64,000 nucleotides of DNA from Rhizobium sp. 18055 (GCF_902706285.1 NZ_CACSKD010000002.1:62001-126000), one strand, 5' to 3'. Positions 35,183 through 46,042 are shown, counted from the first letter of the stretch. A program made the numbers and translations. The notes: generated by a model not told the origin, from the letters alone.

Positions 35183-36283
35183 TTACTTCAAGGCAGGCCT
35201 GGCTGCCTTCTGACGCTTGAACGATGCCAGGATGGAATCTTCGGTCAATCCGTCATTGCGGACCATGACAGCGTCGAAAGCGAGATCGACAGTCACCGTC
35301 TTCACGCCCTCTTCCTGGTAACCCATGGCCAACGACCCCTTCTGCCATCCATAGGGACGCTCATAGGGGTAAGGGCCGATCTCGGGCAGCACGACCATCT
35401 CCCCGAACGCCTCAGGCGCGGCGTTGTCGAAGGATGGCGCTCTTAGCGGCGTTGGGACCCGAGCGGCGTTGTAGGGCGCGCTCGGGGTCAATCCGGCATA
35501 GGAGGTGGCGGACATTGGAACCGGCACGCTGTCCGGCGACGGCGGCGTGAAGCCGCCAAAACTCTGGATCTCGTCGCGCGTGATGCGCTTGCTGTTGGAG
35601 GCGACCATCACGCCGCTGGCAATCTGGCCCTCGCCCGGATTGATGCCGGGGATGCGGCTGCCCTTCGGCACATAGGAGGCCATCAGGTATGGCATGTCGT
35701 GGCCGTCCATGCGGGCCTTGCCGACATATTGCACGCGCACCTTGCCAGTGCCGCTGTGCTGCAGGTCGAGCATGTCGGCGCTCTTGTTCGACAGATCGAT
35801 GATGCGGCCTTCGTGATAGGGGCCGCGATCGTTGACGCGCACGATGACGGACGAGCCGTTTTCGACATTGGTGACGCGCGCATAGCTCGGCAGCGGAAAT
35901 GTCGGATGCGCGGCCGAAATGTGCATCTGGTCGTAGACTTCGCCATTGGCGGTCAGGCGACCGTGAAAAGCAGATCCGTACCAGGAAGCGATGCCGACCT
36001 TGTTGTAGGAGAAATCCTCCTTCGGGTAGTACATCTTGCCTTTGACGACATAGGGATTGCCGACAAGGTAGCGGCCGCCGCCCTTTGGAATGTTGTTGCC
36101 GTCGGCAACACGCGGACTGGCCTTTACGCCATATTCCTTCTCGGAGAAGTATTCCTTGCCATGGGTGCGCTTGGCGGTCGTGGTGTGTGTCGTGCCGCAG
36201 GCTGTCACCGTCGCACAGATCAGCGACAAGCCAACCCACCGAACAGGTGTTGCGAATGACGCCGCCCCGAAAACTCGTCTCAT
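35183..36283 (-). CDS. rlpA: RlpA-like septal ring lytic transglycosylase (lipoprotein)
   Basis: The 366-residue protein has a lipoprotein signal with Cys29 in the lipobox (ICATVTAC). Its double-psi beta-barrel domain runs GIASWYGSAFHGRLTANGEVYDQMHISAAHPTFPLPSYARVTNVENG...VRVNDRGPYHEGRIIDLS. The Asp in VNDRGP is the RlpA catalytic acid. No SPOR domain is obvious; the C-terminus is Pro-rich and then a short conserved tail. The start at 36283 (MRRVFGAA) gives the lipobox spacing expected. Confidence 0.9.
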   Translation of the reverse strand: MRRVFGAASFATPVRWVGLSLICATVTACGTTHTTTAKRTHGKEYFSEKEYGVKASPRVADGNNIPKGGGRYLVGNPYVVKGKMYYPKEDFSYNKVGIASWYGSAFHGRLTANGEVYDQMHISAAHPTFPLPSYARVTNVENGSSVIVRVNDRGPYHEGRIIDLSNKSADMLDLQHSGTGKVRVQYVGKARMDGHDMPYLMASYVPKGSRIPGINPGEGQIASGVMVASNSKRITRDEIQSFGGFTPPSPDSVPVPMSATSYAGLTPSAPYNAARVPTPLRAPSFDNAAPEAFGEMVVLPEIGPYPYERPYGWQKGSLAMGYQEEGVKTVTVDLAFDAVMVRNDGLTEDSILASFKRQKAARPALK

Positions 36284-36823
36284 ATGTCCCACGCCGCTCA
36301 AGACCGTTATGGTTAAGAAATCCGCCCTTACAGGCAAGACAACCCCTACTGCCATCAACCTAACGAGACTTTAATCATGCGGCTTTCATGGCAATTTTGC
36401 GAAAGCTTTCGGCGAGATAGGAACAATTCTAATTAACGTGGTTAATAGATCACTAATTTAACGAAGCAATGCAGCACATGGAGCCGCATCGCAGATGGCC
36501 GTCAGGCGTCATCAGGAATGAAACGAAACAGCCGGATTAACGGTGTTGGCGCTGACGTCGGTCCTGGGTCGGCTCACGCTGCCGATCGGCACACCAACCC
36601 GCGGATAGGTGCGGGGCGTCACGCGTCGATCGCAAGAGCGAAAGGACCGCTGAATATCACAAGCGCCAGGATCGCAGTCAAATCGGCAGCAGCCACGGCG
36701 CCGCCAGCGCCAAGCACAAGGCGCCGTTCCCGTGATTTTGCAGGCAAAGGCCTGATCGGCCAGTTATGACAACCGCCGACAATTTAGACGAAAATCGCAA
36801 AAAACCAACAAAAACAACGCGCG
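36284..36823. other. Intergenic region between rlpA and tRNA-Ser
   Basis: This 540-base stretch has no supported gene. A frame at 36518-36769 is open but its product (rich in Arg, Ala, Ser) resembles nothing and has no good ribosome site. The AT-rich part at 36400-36470 could hold the rlpA promoter. Confidence 0.5.
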
Positions 36824-36913
36824 TGGCGGAAGAGGTGGGATTCGAACCCACGGTACGGTCTCCCGCACGCCGGTTTTCAAGACCGGTTCCTTAAACCACT
36901 CGGACACTCTTCC
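36824..36913 (-). tRNA. tRNA-Ser (anticodon TGA)
   Basis: On the minus strand a 90-base tRNA starts GGAAGAGTGTCCGAGTGG and ends with the matching acceptor arm CTCTTCC-G-CCA, with CCA encoded. The anticodon arm CCGGTCTTGAAAACCGG places TGA in the loop. The long variable arm (GCGTGCGGGAGACCGTAC region) is typical of class II serine tRNAs. GGTTCGAATCC is the T arm. Confidence 0.96.
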
Positions 36914-37109
36914 ATCGCGTCGATTTTACAGCCTTCAGCCGCGCCCCAAACAAGAGGCCTGCTTTGATTGCCGTCAAATCAGGTTTGGAAGGCTTTATAG
37001 CCGCTTCCTCGGCACCGTCAACCGGCCCTCTGACGTCTTTGCATATGTTCGCGCGCAAGAGCGGACGAAATAGCCATAGGCTGAACCGGTTGAGCGGCTC
37101 CAAGCACTG

Positions 37110-37316
37110 TTAGTGAGCTGTGGTCTTGCGATTTGCCAGCAGAAGAATGTAGTCGTCTGCCGCATCGGCTATCGCCATTGCGACCTCGGCCGCGGCCCAG
37201 CCATTCTGCTGCGCCTCGCGGATAATCTGATGAAGTGCAGGTTCCACTTCGGCGCGGCAATCGAGCAAACGCTGATCGTGGGTGGTATCGCTGCGAGCTG
37301 ACTGAAGATTGATCAT
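37110..37316 (-). CDS. Small conserved-looking hypothetical protein (68 aa)
   Basis: The 68-residue product is acidic, helical in outlook and free of membrane segments. The central EVEPALHQIIREAQQNGWAAAEVAMAIADAADDYILLL resembles small rhizobial proteins of unknown function that share a [hydrophobic]-x-GW-x(3)-EV-x-A-I-x-x-AD pattern. GGGG lies about nine bases before the ATG. No neighbour suggests a role. Confidence 0.6.
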   Translation of the reverse strand: MINLQSARSDTTHDQRLLDCRAEVEPALHQIIREAQQNGWAAAEVAMAIADAADDYILLLANRKTTAH

Positions 37317-38066
37317 CTCTGTTACCCCTCATGTCGAAGAGTGTACCATGACATAGATTGCAGGTTGAGCAAGTGGCCACTGATGAAAACATCGACTTTG
37401 AGGGCTTCTGAGGTTTTTGCACTACACCGGCAGGAGGAAATCTTCTCCCGATCCGCGCTGCTGCACCGCACGCCAAACTGACAAATACGATCCATAGTCG
37501 GCGATACATCATTGAAAAATAAAGACTATATTTAAACATACAAATCACACTCAAGCATAAAATTGAAGCCTTAGACAGTTTATCCAAGTATATTTTCGCT
37601 TTATCTCAATCAATTTTACTGGAGATTCTGAATTTGTATTCAGTTGCTATTTGATATTTGAACGATAACTAATTTCTTGCAAAAGTTGATTTATTCTGGG
37701 GCATCACCACCGGGCTTAATTCCATTGTTATCCACAGGCGCCGTGACTGCGATAGCGCATGGCTACCCACCGACGACGTTCTGCCATTCACTCGACACAG
37801 CGTCGAGTAATTTCATGAATATCGTCCATTGGTTGCATCTCACATTCGTGTGATCGGCGCGACCGCCCGATCAGACACGGCTGAGGCCGGTTTCGGTCTC
37901 GTCGCCGCGTTCGATGGCCCAACTGTTCGGCCCTTCGCCTTGCTCGAACGGCGTTGTCGCCTATCTAGCTTTGGGTGCGTGATCAGATGCAGTGCTGCGT
38001 CAATATCCTGCACACCATTCATGCGTTCGGTTTGAAGGTTATCGTTTCCTGAAAGGATATAGAAAT
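37317..38066. other. 750-base non-coding region with an AT-rich core
   Basis: No ORF here is convincing. The stretch 37480-37700 is much richer in A and T than the rest of the window and full of stops. One perfect DnaA box, TTATCCACA, lies at 37728-37736. The right part (37830-38040) is GC-rich again and open in short frames on both strands, but gives no recognisable protein. It may be a remnant of transferred DNA. Confidence 0.5.
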
Positions 38067-38318
38067 ATGGAAAGTGCAGGCGTTGGTTGGATTGCAGCCA
38101 TAGTGATCGGCGGTTTGGCCGGCTGGCTGGCGGAGAAGTTCATGAACAGCAACATGGGCATCTTCATGAACATCATTCTTGGGATCGTCGGTGCCATCGT
38201 GGCAAATGCAATTCTGGCGGGCTTTGGTGTCGTGCTGGGAGGTTGGATCGGCTATCTCATCGCCGGCTTCGTGGGCGCCTGCATTCTCATCGCTGTCGGG
38301 CGACTGATCCGCCGCTGA
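38067..38318 (+). CDS. GlsB/YeaQ/YmgE-family small membrane protein
   Basis: The 83-residue protein has three hydrophobic segments: IAAIVIGGLAGWLAEKFM, NIILGIVGAIVANAILAGFGVVLG and GYLIAGFVGACILIAVGRLIRR. It belongs to the transglycosylase-associated (YeaQ) family, often induced in stress or stationary phase, of unknown mechanism. GAAAGGA precedes the ATG at 38067. A strong terminator follows at 38345-38378. Confidence 0.9.
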   Translation: MESAGVGWIAAIVIGGLAGWLAEKFMNSNMGIFMNIILGIVGAIVANAILAGFGVVLGGWIGYLIAGFVGACILIAVGRLIRR

Positions 38319-38344
38319 TCGCAAGCGCGGCAACGGAACACAAA

Positions 38345-38378
38345 AGAGGCCGGGCGTTCAAGCGCCCGGCCTCTTTTT
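38345..38378 (+). terminator. Rho-independent terminator after the YeaQ-family gene
   Basis: A 12-bp perfect stem (AGAGGCCGGGCG at 38345-38356 with CGCCCGGCCTCT at 38363-38374) encloses a six-base loop and runs into TTTTT. The A run on the left means it can also end transcription of the DUF883 gene arriving from the minus strand. Confidence 0.9.
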
Positions 38379-38401
38379 CACTCGCCATCAAGAGATATGG
38401 C

Positions 38402-38683
38402 TTACCTGCGGCTCATCAAGCCGAAAAGATAGGCGACACCAGCGGCGACCGCGATTGCAAAAATCGGCTCTTCGCGCACCTTATCGCGCACGCGTTCGGT
38501 CAATACGGAGGCCTCATCGGCAACGGCGGTCTTTGCACCCTGCCCCAGCGCGACAACGCTTTCTGACAGGCGCGCGAGGTCGTCGCGCAATGCGGCAACC
38601 TGTGCGGAAAGATCATCTGTTGCAATCTCCGCCTTGACGCGCGCGGCTGTGGACTGTGCGGAGGCGGTTTTCATGTCGGCCAT
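38402..38683 (-). CDS. DUF883-family (ElaB/YqjD-like) membrane-anchored protein
   Basis: The 93-residue protein has a long helical region (VKAEIATDDLSAQVAALRDDLARLSESVVAL) followed by one C-terminal membrane segment (PIFAIAVAAGVAYLFGLMSRR). This is the layout of ElaB/YqjD proteins, which in E. coli tether ribosomes at the membrane in stationary phase. AGGAG lies nine bases before the ATG at 38683. Confidence 0.85.
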   Translation of the reverse strand: MADMKTASAQSTAARVKAEIATDDLSAQVAALRDDLARLSESVVALGQGAKTAVADEASVLTERVRDKVREEPIFAIAVAAGVAYLFGLMSRR

Positions 38684-38901
38684 AGTCTGCTCCTGTTTCA
38701 TCGGGATGCTGCTCAACGAAATACCCCGGTCAAAGGTTCCGCAACACGGCATATTTTGTCGTGCACCCGGATCGCGAACCGAGGCAGATATAGCGCAGAT
38801 GTTTTCGCGCGATAAGCCTTCAATTCCCGATGAGTTTGCTCTAAGGAACGTCCAATGCTTTGCCCGCGAACGGGCGAATATAATGCGAGGTTTGCGTTTC
38901 G

Positions 38902-40794
38902 ATGTTCGATCTTCTGCGTAGAGCTGCCCATACCTGGGCCGCCAAGCTCCTGATGCTGCTCCTGGTCGCCTCTTTCGGCATTTGGGGTGTGTCTCACTCC
39001 CTGTTGACCGGCAGCAACAGCACGACTGTTGTGACCGTTGGCGATCAACAGGTTGACGTGAACGAGTACCGGCTCGCCTACCAGCGCCAGGTCGCCAACC
39101 TCAGCCAGCAGTTCGGCATGCGTCTGACGCCCGAACAGGCACGCGCATTCGGTGTCGAGCAGCAGGTGCTGTCGCAGCTGGTCGCCGGCGCTTCGCTCGA
39201 CCAGCTCGCCGCCGACATGAATCTCGGCCTGTCCGAGGATCGACTGGCACAGCTGATCGGCGACGATCCGGCGTTCAAGGCAGTCAATGGCCAGTTCGAC
39301 CGCGCGCTGTTCACCTCGCGCCTGCGCAATGCCGGCATTCGCGAGGATGACTATATCAAGGAACGCAGCAACGTCGCGGTTCGCAGCCAGATCGTCGATG
39401 CCGTGTCCAATGGCTTTACGCCACCGAAGACGCTTGTCGATGCGCTGAAGCTCTATCATCAGGAAAGCCGCGGGATCGACTACCTGCTGTTGACCAACGC
39501 CAATATCGAGCCGATCAAGGCGCCGGCCGAGGATGTCCTCGCCAAGTGGTTCGAAGGTGCCAAGCCACGCTACCGCGCACCTGAATATCGCAAGGTCACC
39601 TATCTCAAGCTGCAGCCGGACGATATCGCCGATGCCGCATCGGTGACCGACGATCAGATTCGCGAAGATTTCGAAAAGCGCAAGGAAAGCTTCACGACGC
39701 CCGAGAGCCGGACAATCGAACAGCTGACCTTCCAGAACAAGGACCTCGCCAACGCTGCCGTCAATGCACTGAAGACCGGCACGACGTTCGACCAGCTGGT
39801 CACCGACCAGGGCAAGACGGCCAATGACGTCATGCTCGGCGAATTCGCCAAGGACAAGGTTCCGGATCAGTCCGTTGCCGAAGCTGCGTTCGCGGTTTCC
39901 AAGAATGGCGGAACGACACCTGTTGTCGAGGGCAGCTTCGGGCCGGTTATCCTGCGCATCAGCAACATCAAGCCTGAGAGTGCCAAGACGCTGGATGAGG
40001 TCAGGGAAGACATCCGCAAGGAACTTGCGGTTTCCAACGCCTCGCAGCAGATGGTCAGTGTTCACGACCAGATCGAGGACATGCGCAGCTCCGGCTCGAC
40101 GCTTGACCAGATCGCCTCGCAGCTGAAGCTCAAGGCCGTAACCATCGACGCCGTCGATGCCACCGGCCTCGACAAGGCCGGCAACGAGGTCAAGGACATC
40201 CCGGCCAAGCAGCAGGTTCTGAGCGCCGTGTTCCGCGCCGAAGTCGGTGCCGATGTTCCATCGCTGTCGATCGGCACGGACGGCTATCTGTGGTTTGCGC
40301 TTGGCGACATCACCCCGCAGCGGGATCGTCCGCTTGCCGAAGTCAAGGACAAGGCGGTTGCCGACTGGACGGCCGAGCAGCAGAAGGCCGAACTTGCCAA
40401 GAAAGCCGACGAGCTGAAGCAGCAGGCAATCAAGGGCACGTCGCTTGCCGATATCGCAGCACCGCTCGGCATCGAAGTCCAGAGCAAGAGCGGCATCACC
40501 CGCGGCATGGACGACGCGGTGCTGGGCACGTCAGGCGTCAACGCGGCCTTCACCGGCCCGATCGACACCGTTGCCACGGCCGTTGGTGCAGACCCGACGA
40601 CGCAGATCCTGATGAAGGTCAACGAGGTCAACACCGAGCCGACGGGCGATGTACTCGCCAACCAGGACCAGCAGATCACCGCCATGGCCAAGGCCGCCGG
40701 CGACGATATCCTGGACCAGATGGTGGCGCTGCTGCAGACGCAGTACGGCGCCTCGATAAACCAGCCGCTCGCCGAACAGGCAGCCGCACGCTAA
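38902..40794 (+). CDS. PpiD-like peptidylprolyl isomerase (periplasmic folding factor)
   Basis: The 630-residue protein has one N-terminal membrane anchor ([20 protein letters not shown]) and a long periplasmic SurA_N-like chaperone region. A rotamase (parvulin) segment lies near [30 protein letters not shown]. It assists folding of exported proteins at the SecYEG exit. It precedes trpD by 13 bases, a rhizobial arrangement. Confidence 0.9.
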   Translation: MFDLLRRAAHTWAAKLLMLLLVASFGIWGVSHSLLTGSNSTTVVTVGDQQVDVNEYRLAYQRQVANLSQQFGMRLTPEQARAFGVEQQVLSQLVAGASLDQLAADMNLGLSEDRLAQLIGDDPAFKAVNGQFDRALFTSRLRNAGIREDDYIKERSNVAVRSQIVDAVSNGFTPPKTLVDALKLYHQESRGIDYLLLTNANIEPIKAPAEDVLAKWFEGAKPRYRAPEYRKVTYLKLQPDDIADAASVTDDQIREDFEKRKESFTTPESRTIEQLTFQNKDLANAAVNALKTGTTFDQLVTDQGKTANDVMLGEFAKDKVPDQSVAEAAFAVSKNGGTTPVVEGSFGPVILRISNIKPESAKTLDEVREDIRKELAVSNASQQMVSVHDQIEDMRSSGSTLDQIASQLKLKAVTIDAVDATGLDKAGNEVKDIPAKQQVLSAVFRAEVGADVPSLSIGTDGYLWFALGDITPQRDRPLAEVKDKAVADWTAEQQKAELAKKADELKQQAIKGTSLADIAAPLGIEVQSKSGITRGMDDAVLGTSGVNAAFTGPIDTVATAVGADPTTQILMKVNEVNTEPTGDVLANQDQQITAMAKAAGDDILDQMVALLQTQYGASINQPLAEQAAAR

Positions 40795-40807
40795 GGGGGC
40801 GGGAAGC

Positions 40808-41824
40808 ATGACCGATCTGAAGCCTCTCCTGGCAAAGGCCGCAAGCCGCGAGCCGCTGACACGTGAGGAGGCCCGCGAGGCCTTCCACATCCTGATGTCC
40901 GGCCAGGCGACACCTTCGCAGATCGGCGGCTTCCTGATGGCCCTTCGCGTTCGCGGCGAAACCGTCGATGAGATCGTCGGCGCCGTCACCACGATGCGCT
41001 CGAAGATGCTGACGGTCGAGGCTCCCGCCGACGCCATCGACATCGTCGGCACCGGTGGCGACGCCAGCGGCACCTACAACATCTCGACACTGGCGGCGCT
41101 GATCGTCGCCGGTGCCGGTGTGCCCGTCGCCAAGCACGGCAACCGGGCACTCAGCTCCAAATCCGGTGCGGCAGACAGCCTTGCGGCATTGGGCGTCAAG
41201 CTCGACGTCACCCCCGAAGTGATTTCACGCTGCATCCGCGAGGCCGGCGTCGGCTTCATGTTTGCCCAGCAGCACCATTCGGCCATGCGCCATGTCGGCC
41301 CGTCGCGTGTCGAGCTCGGCACCCGCACAATCTTCAACGTGCTCGGCCCGCTCTCCAATCCGGCCGGCGTCCGCCGCCAGCTGCTCGGCGTCTACTCGCC
41401 GCAGCTGGTTGTGCCGATCGCCGAAGTGATGCGCGATCTCGGCTCTGAAAGCGTCTGGGTCGTGCATGGGAACGGTCTGGACGAGATCACCACGACAGGC
41501 ATGACCAGCGTGGCGGCACTCGAAGACGGCAAGATCCGCACATTCGAGCTGTCACCTGCCGATTTCGGCGTCGAGCCGGTCGAGCTGCAGGCGATCAAGG
41601 GTGGCGATGGCACTGTCAACGCGGCGGCGCTGCGCGAGGTGCTGAGCGGCGCCAGGAACGCCTACCGCGACATCTCGCTTGCCAATGCGGCAGCCTCGCT
41701 CGTGATCTCTGGCAAGGCCGAGACACTGCGCGACGGCATGCGGATTGCCGCCCAGTCGCTTGACAGCGGCGCGACGGCAGCCGCGCTCGACAAACTCGTC
41801 GCCGTGTCCAACGACATCGACTAG
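40808..41824 (+). CDS. trpD: Anthranilate phosphoribosyltransferase
   Basis: The 338-residue enzyme transfers phosphoribose from PRPP to anthranilate in tryptophan synthesis. The PRPP loop [38 protein letters not shown] and the second loop [36 protein letters not shown] are all present. It is followed ten bases later by trpC. Confidence 0.97.
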   Translation: MTDLKPLLAKAASREPLTREEAREAFHILMSGQATPSQIGGFLMALRVRGETVDEIVGAVTTMRSKMLTVEAPADAIDIVGTGGDASGTYNISTLAALIVAGAGVPVAKHGNRALSSKSGAADSLAALGVKLDVTPEVISRCIREAGVGFMFAQQHHSAMRHVGPSRVELGTRTIFNVLGPLSNPAGVRRQLLGVYSPQLVVPIAEVMRDLGSESVWVVHGNGLDEITTTGMTSVAALEDGKIRTFELSPADFGVEPVELQAIKGGDGTVNAAALREVLSGARNAYRDISLANAAASLVISGKAETLRDGMRIAAQSLDSGATAAALDKLVAVSNDID

Positions 41825-41833
41825 GATAGCGAT

Positions 41834-42646
41834 ATGACCGACATTCTGCAGAAGATCGAACTCTACAAGCGCGAAGAGATCGCCGCTGCCAAGGCGAGCG
41901 TCTCGCTTGCCGATCTGAAGGCGATGCAGGCGGAACAATCCGCACCGCGCGGTTTCTACAAGGCATTGACCGCAAAGCGCGATGCCGGCAACTATGGGCT
42001 GATCGCCGAGATCAAGAAGGCCAGCCCATCCAAAGGCCTGATTCGCCCGGATTTCGACCCTCCCGCGCTGGCCAAGGCCTATGAACTCGGTGGCGCCGCC
42101 TGCCTGTCTGTCCTGACGGATAGGCCGAGTTTTCAAGGGGCGCCGGAGTTTCTGATGGCGGCGCGTGCGGCTTGCGACCTGCCGGCCTTGCGCAAGGATT
42201 TCATGTTCGAGACCTACCAGGTTCACGAAGCCCGCGCCTGGGGTGCAGACTGCATCCTGTTGATCATGGCGTCCTTGACCGATAGCGATGCCGAGCGGCT
42301 GCAGGACGAGGCGTTCGGCCTCGGCATGGATGTTCTGGTCGAAGTGCACGATGCCGAAGAGATGGAGCGGGCGCTGAAACTCTCCTCGCCGCTGGTCGGC
42401 ATCAACAACCGCAATCTCAGGACCTTCGAGGTCAGCCTGACCGTCAGCGAGACGCTGTCGGCGATGGTGCCTGATGATCGGTTGCTGGTCGGCGAAAGCG
42501 GCGTCTTCACCCATGAGGATTGCAAGCGGCTCGAGGCCTTCGGCATCAACACCTTTCTGGTCGGCGAAAGCCTGATGCGCAAGGACGATGTGACGGCAGC
42601 GACACGCGCGCTGCTGTTTGGCGACGCTGCACTGGCGGCCGAGTAA
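41834..42646 (+). CDS. trpC: Indole-3-glycerol phosphate synthase
   Basis: The 270-residue TIM-barrel enzyme closes the indole ring in tryptophan synthesis. Family motifs are [58 protein letters not shown] and [14 protein letters not shown]. It is monofunctional, with no TrpF fusion. moaC starts right after its stop. Confidence 0.97.
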   Translation: MTDILQKIELYKREEIAAAKASVSLADLKAMQAEQSAPRGFYKALTAKRDAGNYGLIAEIKKASPSKGLIRPDFDPPALAKAYELGGAACLSVLTDRPSFQGAPEFLMAARAACDLPALRKDFMFETYQVHEARAWGADCILLIMASLTDSDAERLQDEAFGLGMDVLVEVHDAEEMERALKLSSPLVGINNRNLRTFEVSLTVSETLSAMVPDDRLLVGESGVFTHEDCKRLEAFGINTFLVGESLMRKDDVTAATRALLFGDAALAAE

Positions 42647-42647
42647 T

Positions 42648-43145
42648 ATGAGCGGCACGAGCGGCCTCACCCATATCGATGCCAGTGGCGAAGCGCATAT
42701 GGTCGATGTCGGCGACAAGGCAGAGACCACACGCATCGCCACCGCCGAGGGCCACGTAACGATGGCGCCGGCGACGCTGCAACTGATCCTTGATGGCAAC
42801 GCCAAGAAGGGCGACGTGATCGGCACGGCGCGGCTGGCCGGTATCATGGCCGCCAAGCAGACCAGCAATCTCATTCCGCTCTGCCATCCGCTGATGCTGA
42901 CCAAGATCGCGGTCGAGATATCGGAAGACACCGCCCTGCCCGGCCTGCGCGTCACCGCGACCGCCAAACTGACAGGCAAGACCGGCGTCGAGATGGAGGC
43001 GCTGACGGCCGTTTCGGTTGCCTGCCTGACGATCTACGACATGGCGAAGGCCGCCGACAAGGCGATGGAGATCGGCGGTATCCGGCTGCTGGAAAAATCG
43101 GGCGGCAAGTCCGGTGACTATAAGCATCCGGAGCATTTGAAATGA
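42648..43145 (+). CDS. moaC: Cyclic pyranopterin monophosphate synthase accessory protein
   Basis: The 165-residue enzyme makes cPMP in molybdenum cofactor synthesis. Diagnostic stretches are [13 protein letters not shown] and [20 protein letters not shown]. The ATG at 42648 lies one base after the trpC stop, and the gene overlaps moeA by four bases. Confidence 0.97.
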   Translation: MSGTSGLTHIDASGEAHMVDVGDKAETTRIATAEGHVTMAPATLQLILDGNAKKGDVIGTARLAGIMAAKQTSNLIPLCHPLMLTKIAVEISEDTALPGLRVTATAKLTGKTGVEMEALTAVSVACLTIYDMAKAADKAMEIGGIRLLEKSGGKSGDYKHPEHLK

Positions 43146-44365
43146 GCATGCTGACGGTTGCCGAAGCGCAAGGGCGCCTGTTGTCTCGGGCGCGGCCTGT
43201 CGCGGCATCCGAAGGCGTTGCGCTTGCCGAGGCCGATGGCCGGGTTCTGTCCAGCGATGTGACGGCCAGGCTGACGCAGCCGCCGTTCAACGCCTCTGCG
43301 ATGGACGGATATGCATTACGCGGGAAAGACGCGCCACAGCCGGGCACAACGCTGAAACTGATCGGCACCTCGGCGGCCGGTCATTCCTTCGACGGCTCCG
43401 TCGGCGTGGGCGAGACCGTTCGTATCTTCACCGGCGCTCCCGTTCCGGAAGGCGCAGACAGCGTCTTGCTGCAGGAGGACGCGGACAAGATTGACGGCGG
43501 CATCCGCACGACCTTCCCCGTTCGCCCTGGCCAGCATGTGCGGCCGCGCGGCCAGGATTTCCTGGAGGGCGAGGCCGTTCTGCCAGCAGGGACCAATGTC
43601 GACTTCTCGCGGCTGACGGTCGCCGCTGCGATGAACCACGCGACGCTTGATGTGTTGCGCAGGCCCGTAGTCGCGGTACTGGCGACCGGCGACGAACTGG
43701 TGGCGCCGGGACACCAGCCGGGGCCTTCGCAGATCATCGCCTCCAGCACCTTCGGGATCGCAGCACTCGCCCGCAAGGCCGGCGCCGAGGTGCTCGATCT
43801 CGGTATCGTGCCCGACGACACGGCCGCGATCACCGCAGCCATCGAGCGGGCGCGCCACGCCAATGTCGATGTGATCGTGACACTCGGCGGGGCCTCGGTC
43901 GGCGATCACGATCTGGTGCAGGCAACATTGCTGGCAGCGGGGATGGAGCTGGATTTCTGGCGCATCGCCATGCGGCCGGGAAAGCCGCTGATGGTCGGCA
44001 GCTTCGGCGAAACGCATGTGCTCGGCCTGCCCGGCAACCCGGTTTCGAGCCTGGTCTGCGGCCTGCTGTTCCTCGAGCCGCTGATCCGCAAGCTGGCCTC
44101 TTTGCCGGCTATCAATCGTATTGCGACGGCAGAGGCTGCGGTGGCGCTAAAGGCCAACGACCAGCGTCAGGATTATGTTCGCGCGCGGTTGACGCGATCG
44201 GCAGCCGGGGCGCTGGCGGCGACGCCGTTCGGCAAGCAGGATTCGTCGATGATGAAGATTTTCGCTGCCGCCGACTGCCTGATCATCCGGCCGCCGCACG
44301 TGCCTGAACTCCCGGCCGGTGCGGCTTGCGAGGTGATGCTGATCCGGCCTGATCTGGTTGGGTGA
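43142..44365 (+). CDS. moeA: Molybdopterin molybdenumtransferase
   Basis: The 407-residue enzyme inserts molybdenum into the pterin cofactor. It shows [58 protein letters not shown] and [14 protein letters not shown] [15 protein letters not shown]. In other rhizobia lexA often follows moeA, whereas here an ACT-domain gene does. Confidence 0.96.
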   Translation: MSMLTVAEAQGRLLSRARPVAASEGVALAEADGRVLSSDVTARLTQPPFNASAMDGYALRGKDAPQPGTTLKLIGTSAAGHSFDGSVGVGETVRIFTGAPVPEGADSVLLQEDADKIDGGIRTTFPVRPGQHVRPRGQDFLEGEAVLPAGTNVDFSRLTVAAAMNHATLDVLRRPVVAVLATGDELVAPGHQPGPSQIIASSTFGIAALARKAGAEVLDLGIVPDDTAAITAAIERARHANVDVIVTLGGASVGDHDLVQATLLAAGMELDFWRIAMRPGKPLMVGSFGETHVLGLPGNPVSSLVCGLLFLEPLIRKLASLPAINRIATAEAAVALKANDQRQDYVRARLTRSAAGALAATPFGKQDSSMMKIFAAADCLIIRPPHVPELPAGAACEVMLIRPDLVG

Positions 44366-44465
44366 TGGCGAGCTTTTTGAGCTGACACGCTCCTCTGGCC
44401 ACAAGGGTCGCGAAGCGGGCATCTCATCGTGACACGGTCCCCGGTACCACTGAAAAGGCCACGCC

Positions 44466-44879
44466 ATGACCACAGAACCGATCCGCGACACCCGGGCAAT
44501 GCTGGCCGGCATGACACCCAGCCTCGACGCGACCGAGTATCTGTTCTGCACGACGAACGACAACGCTCTCGCAGAGCAGGCCGCGCCTCTTGCGCTCGGC
44601 TGGTTTCGCGAGGACGAAGGCATGTCGCTCATTCTCTCCGCCAATCAGGCGAATCATCTCGGTTTCAACGCAGCGCTTTCCATGCGGCGGATCACGCTCA
44701 CCGTATTCTCGTCGCTGGAGGGCATCGGGCTGACGGCGGCGGTGTCCACGGCCCTCACCCGGCATGGCATCCCGTGCAACATGGTTGCCGCCTATCACCA
44801 CGATCATGTCTTCGTTCCAGCCGATATGGCCGATATGGCGATGCAGGTGCTGATGGATCTGCAGGCCGCATCCACCTGA
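44466..44879 (+). CDS. ACT-domain protein (ACT_7/DUF2241)
   Basis: The 137-residue protein has two ACT-like halves, with ITLTVFSSLEGIGLTAAVSTALTRHGIPCNMVAAYHHDHVFVP the best conserved. ACT domains bind small ligands such as amino acids. No enzymatic domain is attached. It follows moeA by about 100 bases with its own start region, and ends 12 bases from the convergent methyltransferase gene. Confidence 0.85.
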   Translation: MTTEPIRDTRAMLAGMTPSLDATEYLFCTTNDNALAEQAAPLALGWFREDEGMSLILSANQANHLGFNAALSMRRITLTVFSSLEGIGLTAAVSTALTRHGIPCNMVAAYHHDHVFVPADMADMAMQVLMDLQAAST

Positions 44880-44891
44880 GTGGTCGACGCG

Positions 44892-45590
44892 TCAGGCCGC
44901 CGGATCGATGGTGAAGACGCCGGCACGGGTCTCGCCCCGGCCGATGCCGTCCCCGAAATCGGGGACCGGATACGCGGCAATGCAACGCAGGCTTTCGGTC
45001 GGCAATGGCGCCCTGAATGGGTCGCCGATCAGCACGTCGATGCCAGCGGCGCGGCAGGTCGTGAGATAGACCAGAGCCCGTTTCGCCAGTTCTTCCTCGT
45101 AGAACAGATCACCCACGAGAACCACATCGACATCGGGCGGGGGCTCGGCCAGCAAATCGGCATGCAGCACGCCGACAGCAACGCCATTGGCGTCCGCGTT
45201 CAGTGCAATGGCGGCAATGGCGTTCGGATCGGTGTCCGCCGCGACGACACTTGCAGCACCCGCCTTCGCCGCCGCAATCGCGACAATGCCGGAGCCGGCA
45301 CCGAGGTCGAGAACGCGGCGTCCGCAGACAATTGCTGGATTGGCGAGCACATGGCGGGCAAGCACGGTGCCGCCGGCCCAGCCATAGGCCCAGTAGGGTG
45401 CCGGCGCGTCGGGGTCTGTGCCGCCGAGGCGGGAGAGACGGCTTGCAGGATGAGCGGTGTAGAGAAGGATGTCGGCAAGCGCCGGCGCCGGCTGCAGACG
45501 GAGATTTCGGGTGATGAAGGCGGTGATATCGAAGGATGATCGTCGCGAAAGACGCGGTTCTTCGCTTTCGGCTGTCGGCAGCGTCGTCAT
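44892..45590 (-). CDS. Class I SAM-dependent methyltransferase (COG3897/ETFB-type)
   Basis: The 232-residue protein has the SAM-binding motif RRVLDLGAGSGIVAIAAAKAGAASVVAADTDP and the post-motif DVVLVGDLFYEEELA. This matches the small protein-lysine methyltransferases annotated as ETFB or nicotinamide methylase-like. The target is unknown. The start at 45590 (MTTLPTA) has GGGTGA upstream; a TTG at 45611 overlapping the GNAT stop is an alternative. Confidence 0.85.
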   Translation of the reverse strand: MTTLPTAESEEPRLSRRSSFDITAFITRNLRLQPAPALADILLYTAHPASRLSRLGGTDPDAPAPYWAYGWAGGTVLARHVLANPAIVCGRRVLDLGAGSGIVAIAAAKAGAASVVAADTDPNAIAAIALNADANGVAVGVLHADLLAEPPPDVDVVLVGDLFYEEELAKRALVYLTTCRAAGIDVLIGDPFRAPLPTESLRCIAAYPVPDFGDGIGRGETRAGVFTIDPAA

Positions 45591-45607
45591 CGCGTCACCC
45601 GGCACGC

Positions 45608-46042
45608 TCAATAGGTCTTCATCGCCAGATGCGGCATGCCGCCATCCAGAAACTCATCGCCATAGGCCTTGAAGCCGAAGCGCTCGTAGAGCCCGACCTT
45701 GTCGGTCTGCGCGGTCAGATAGAATCGGTTGCCACGGGTGGCGCCGTGATCCTTCATCGCCTGGCTGATCATCAGGCTGGCGATGCCGTGTCCGCGTGCA
45801 GCAACGCTGACGGCAACGCGGCCGATCTTGATGTGTTCGTCCATGGTGATGACGCGCAACGTGCCGCAGACCTCGCCGCCGATGATGGCGACGAGATGGT
45901 GTGCCGTGAGGTCATCGTGATCGAATTCCTCCTCCAGCGGCACCTTCTGCTCGGTGATGAAGACGGCGCGGCGGAGCTTGAAGGCTTCGTTGCACAGCGT
46001 GCTGAAGATCGGAACCGTCAGAACCAGTGCGTCTGCCATCAT
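45608..46042 (-). CDS. GNAT-family N-acetyltransferase (ElaA-like)
   Basis: The 144-residue protein (143 if the second of two adjacent ATGs is used) begins with the ElaA-like AFKLRRAVFITEQKVPLEEEFDHDD. The acetyl-CoA loop reads VSVAARGHGIASLMI, and FYLTAQTDKVGLYERFGFKAYG closes the domain. Its substrate is unknown. GGAGG lies immediately upstream. It lies between the methyltransferase and the helicase genes. Confidence 0.88.
   Translation of the reverse strand: MMADALVLTVPIFSTLCNEAFKLRRAVFITEQKVPLEEEFDHDDLTAHHLVAIIGGEVCGTLRVITMDEHIKIGRVAVSVAARGHGIASLMISQAMKDHGATRGNRFYLTAQTDKVGLYERFGFKAYGDEFLDGGMPHLAMKTY

Noticed and set aside
36518..36769. Possible 83-residue gene before tRNA-Ser
   Set aside because: Low-complexity basic product, no ribosome site, no resemblance to any family I know.
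37728..37736. Replication origin
   Set aside because: Only one DnaA box is present, and no replication initiation gene or further boxes are near.
37829..38035. Overlapping short frames on both strands before the YeaQ gene
   Set aside because: Neither product looks like a protein or a transposase remnant.
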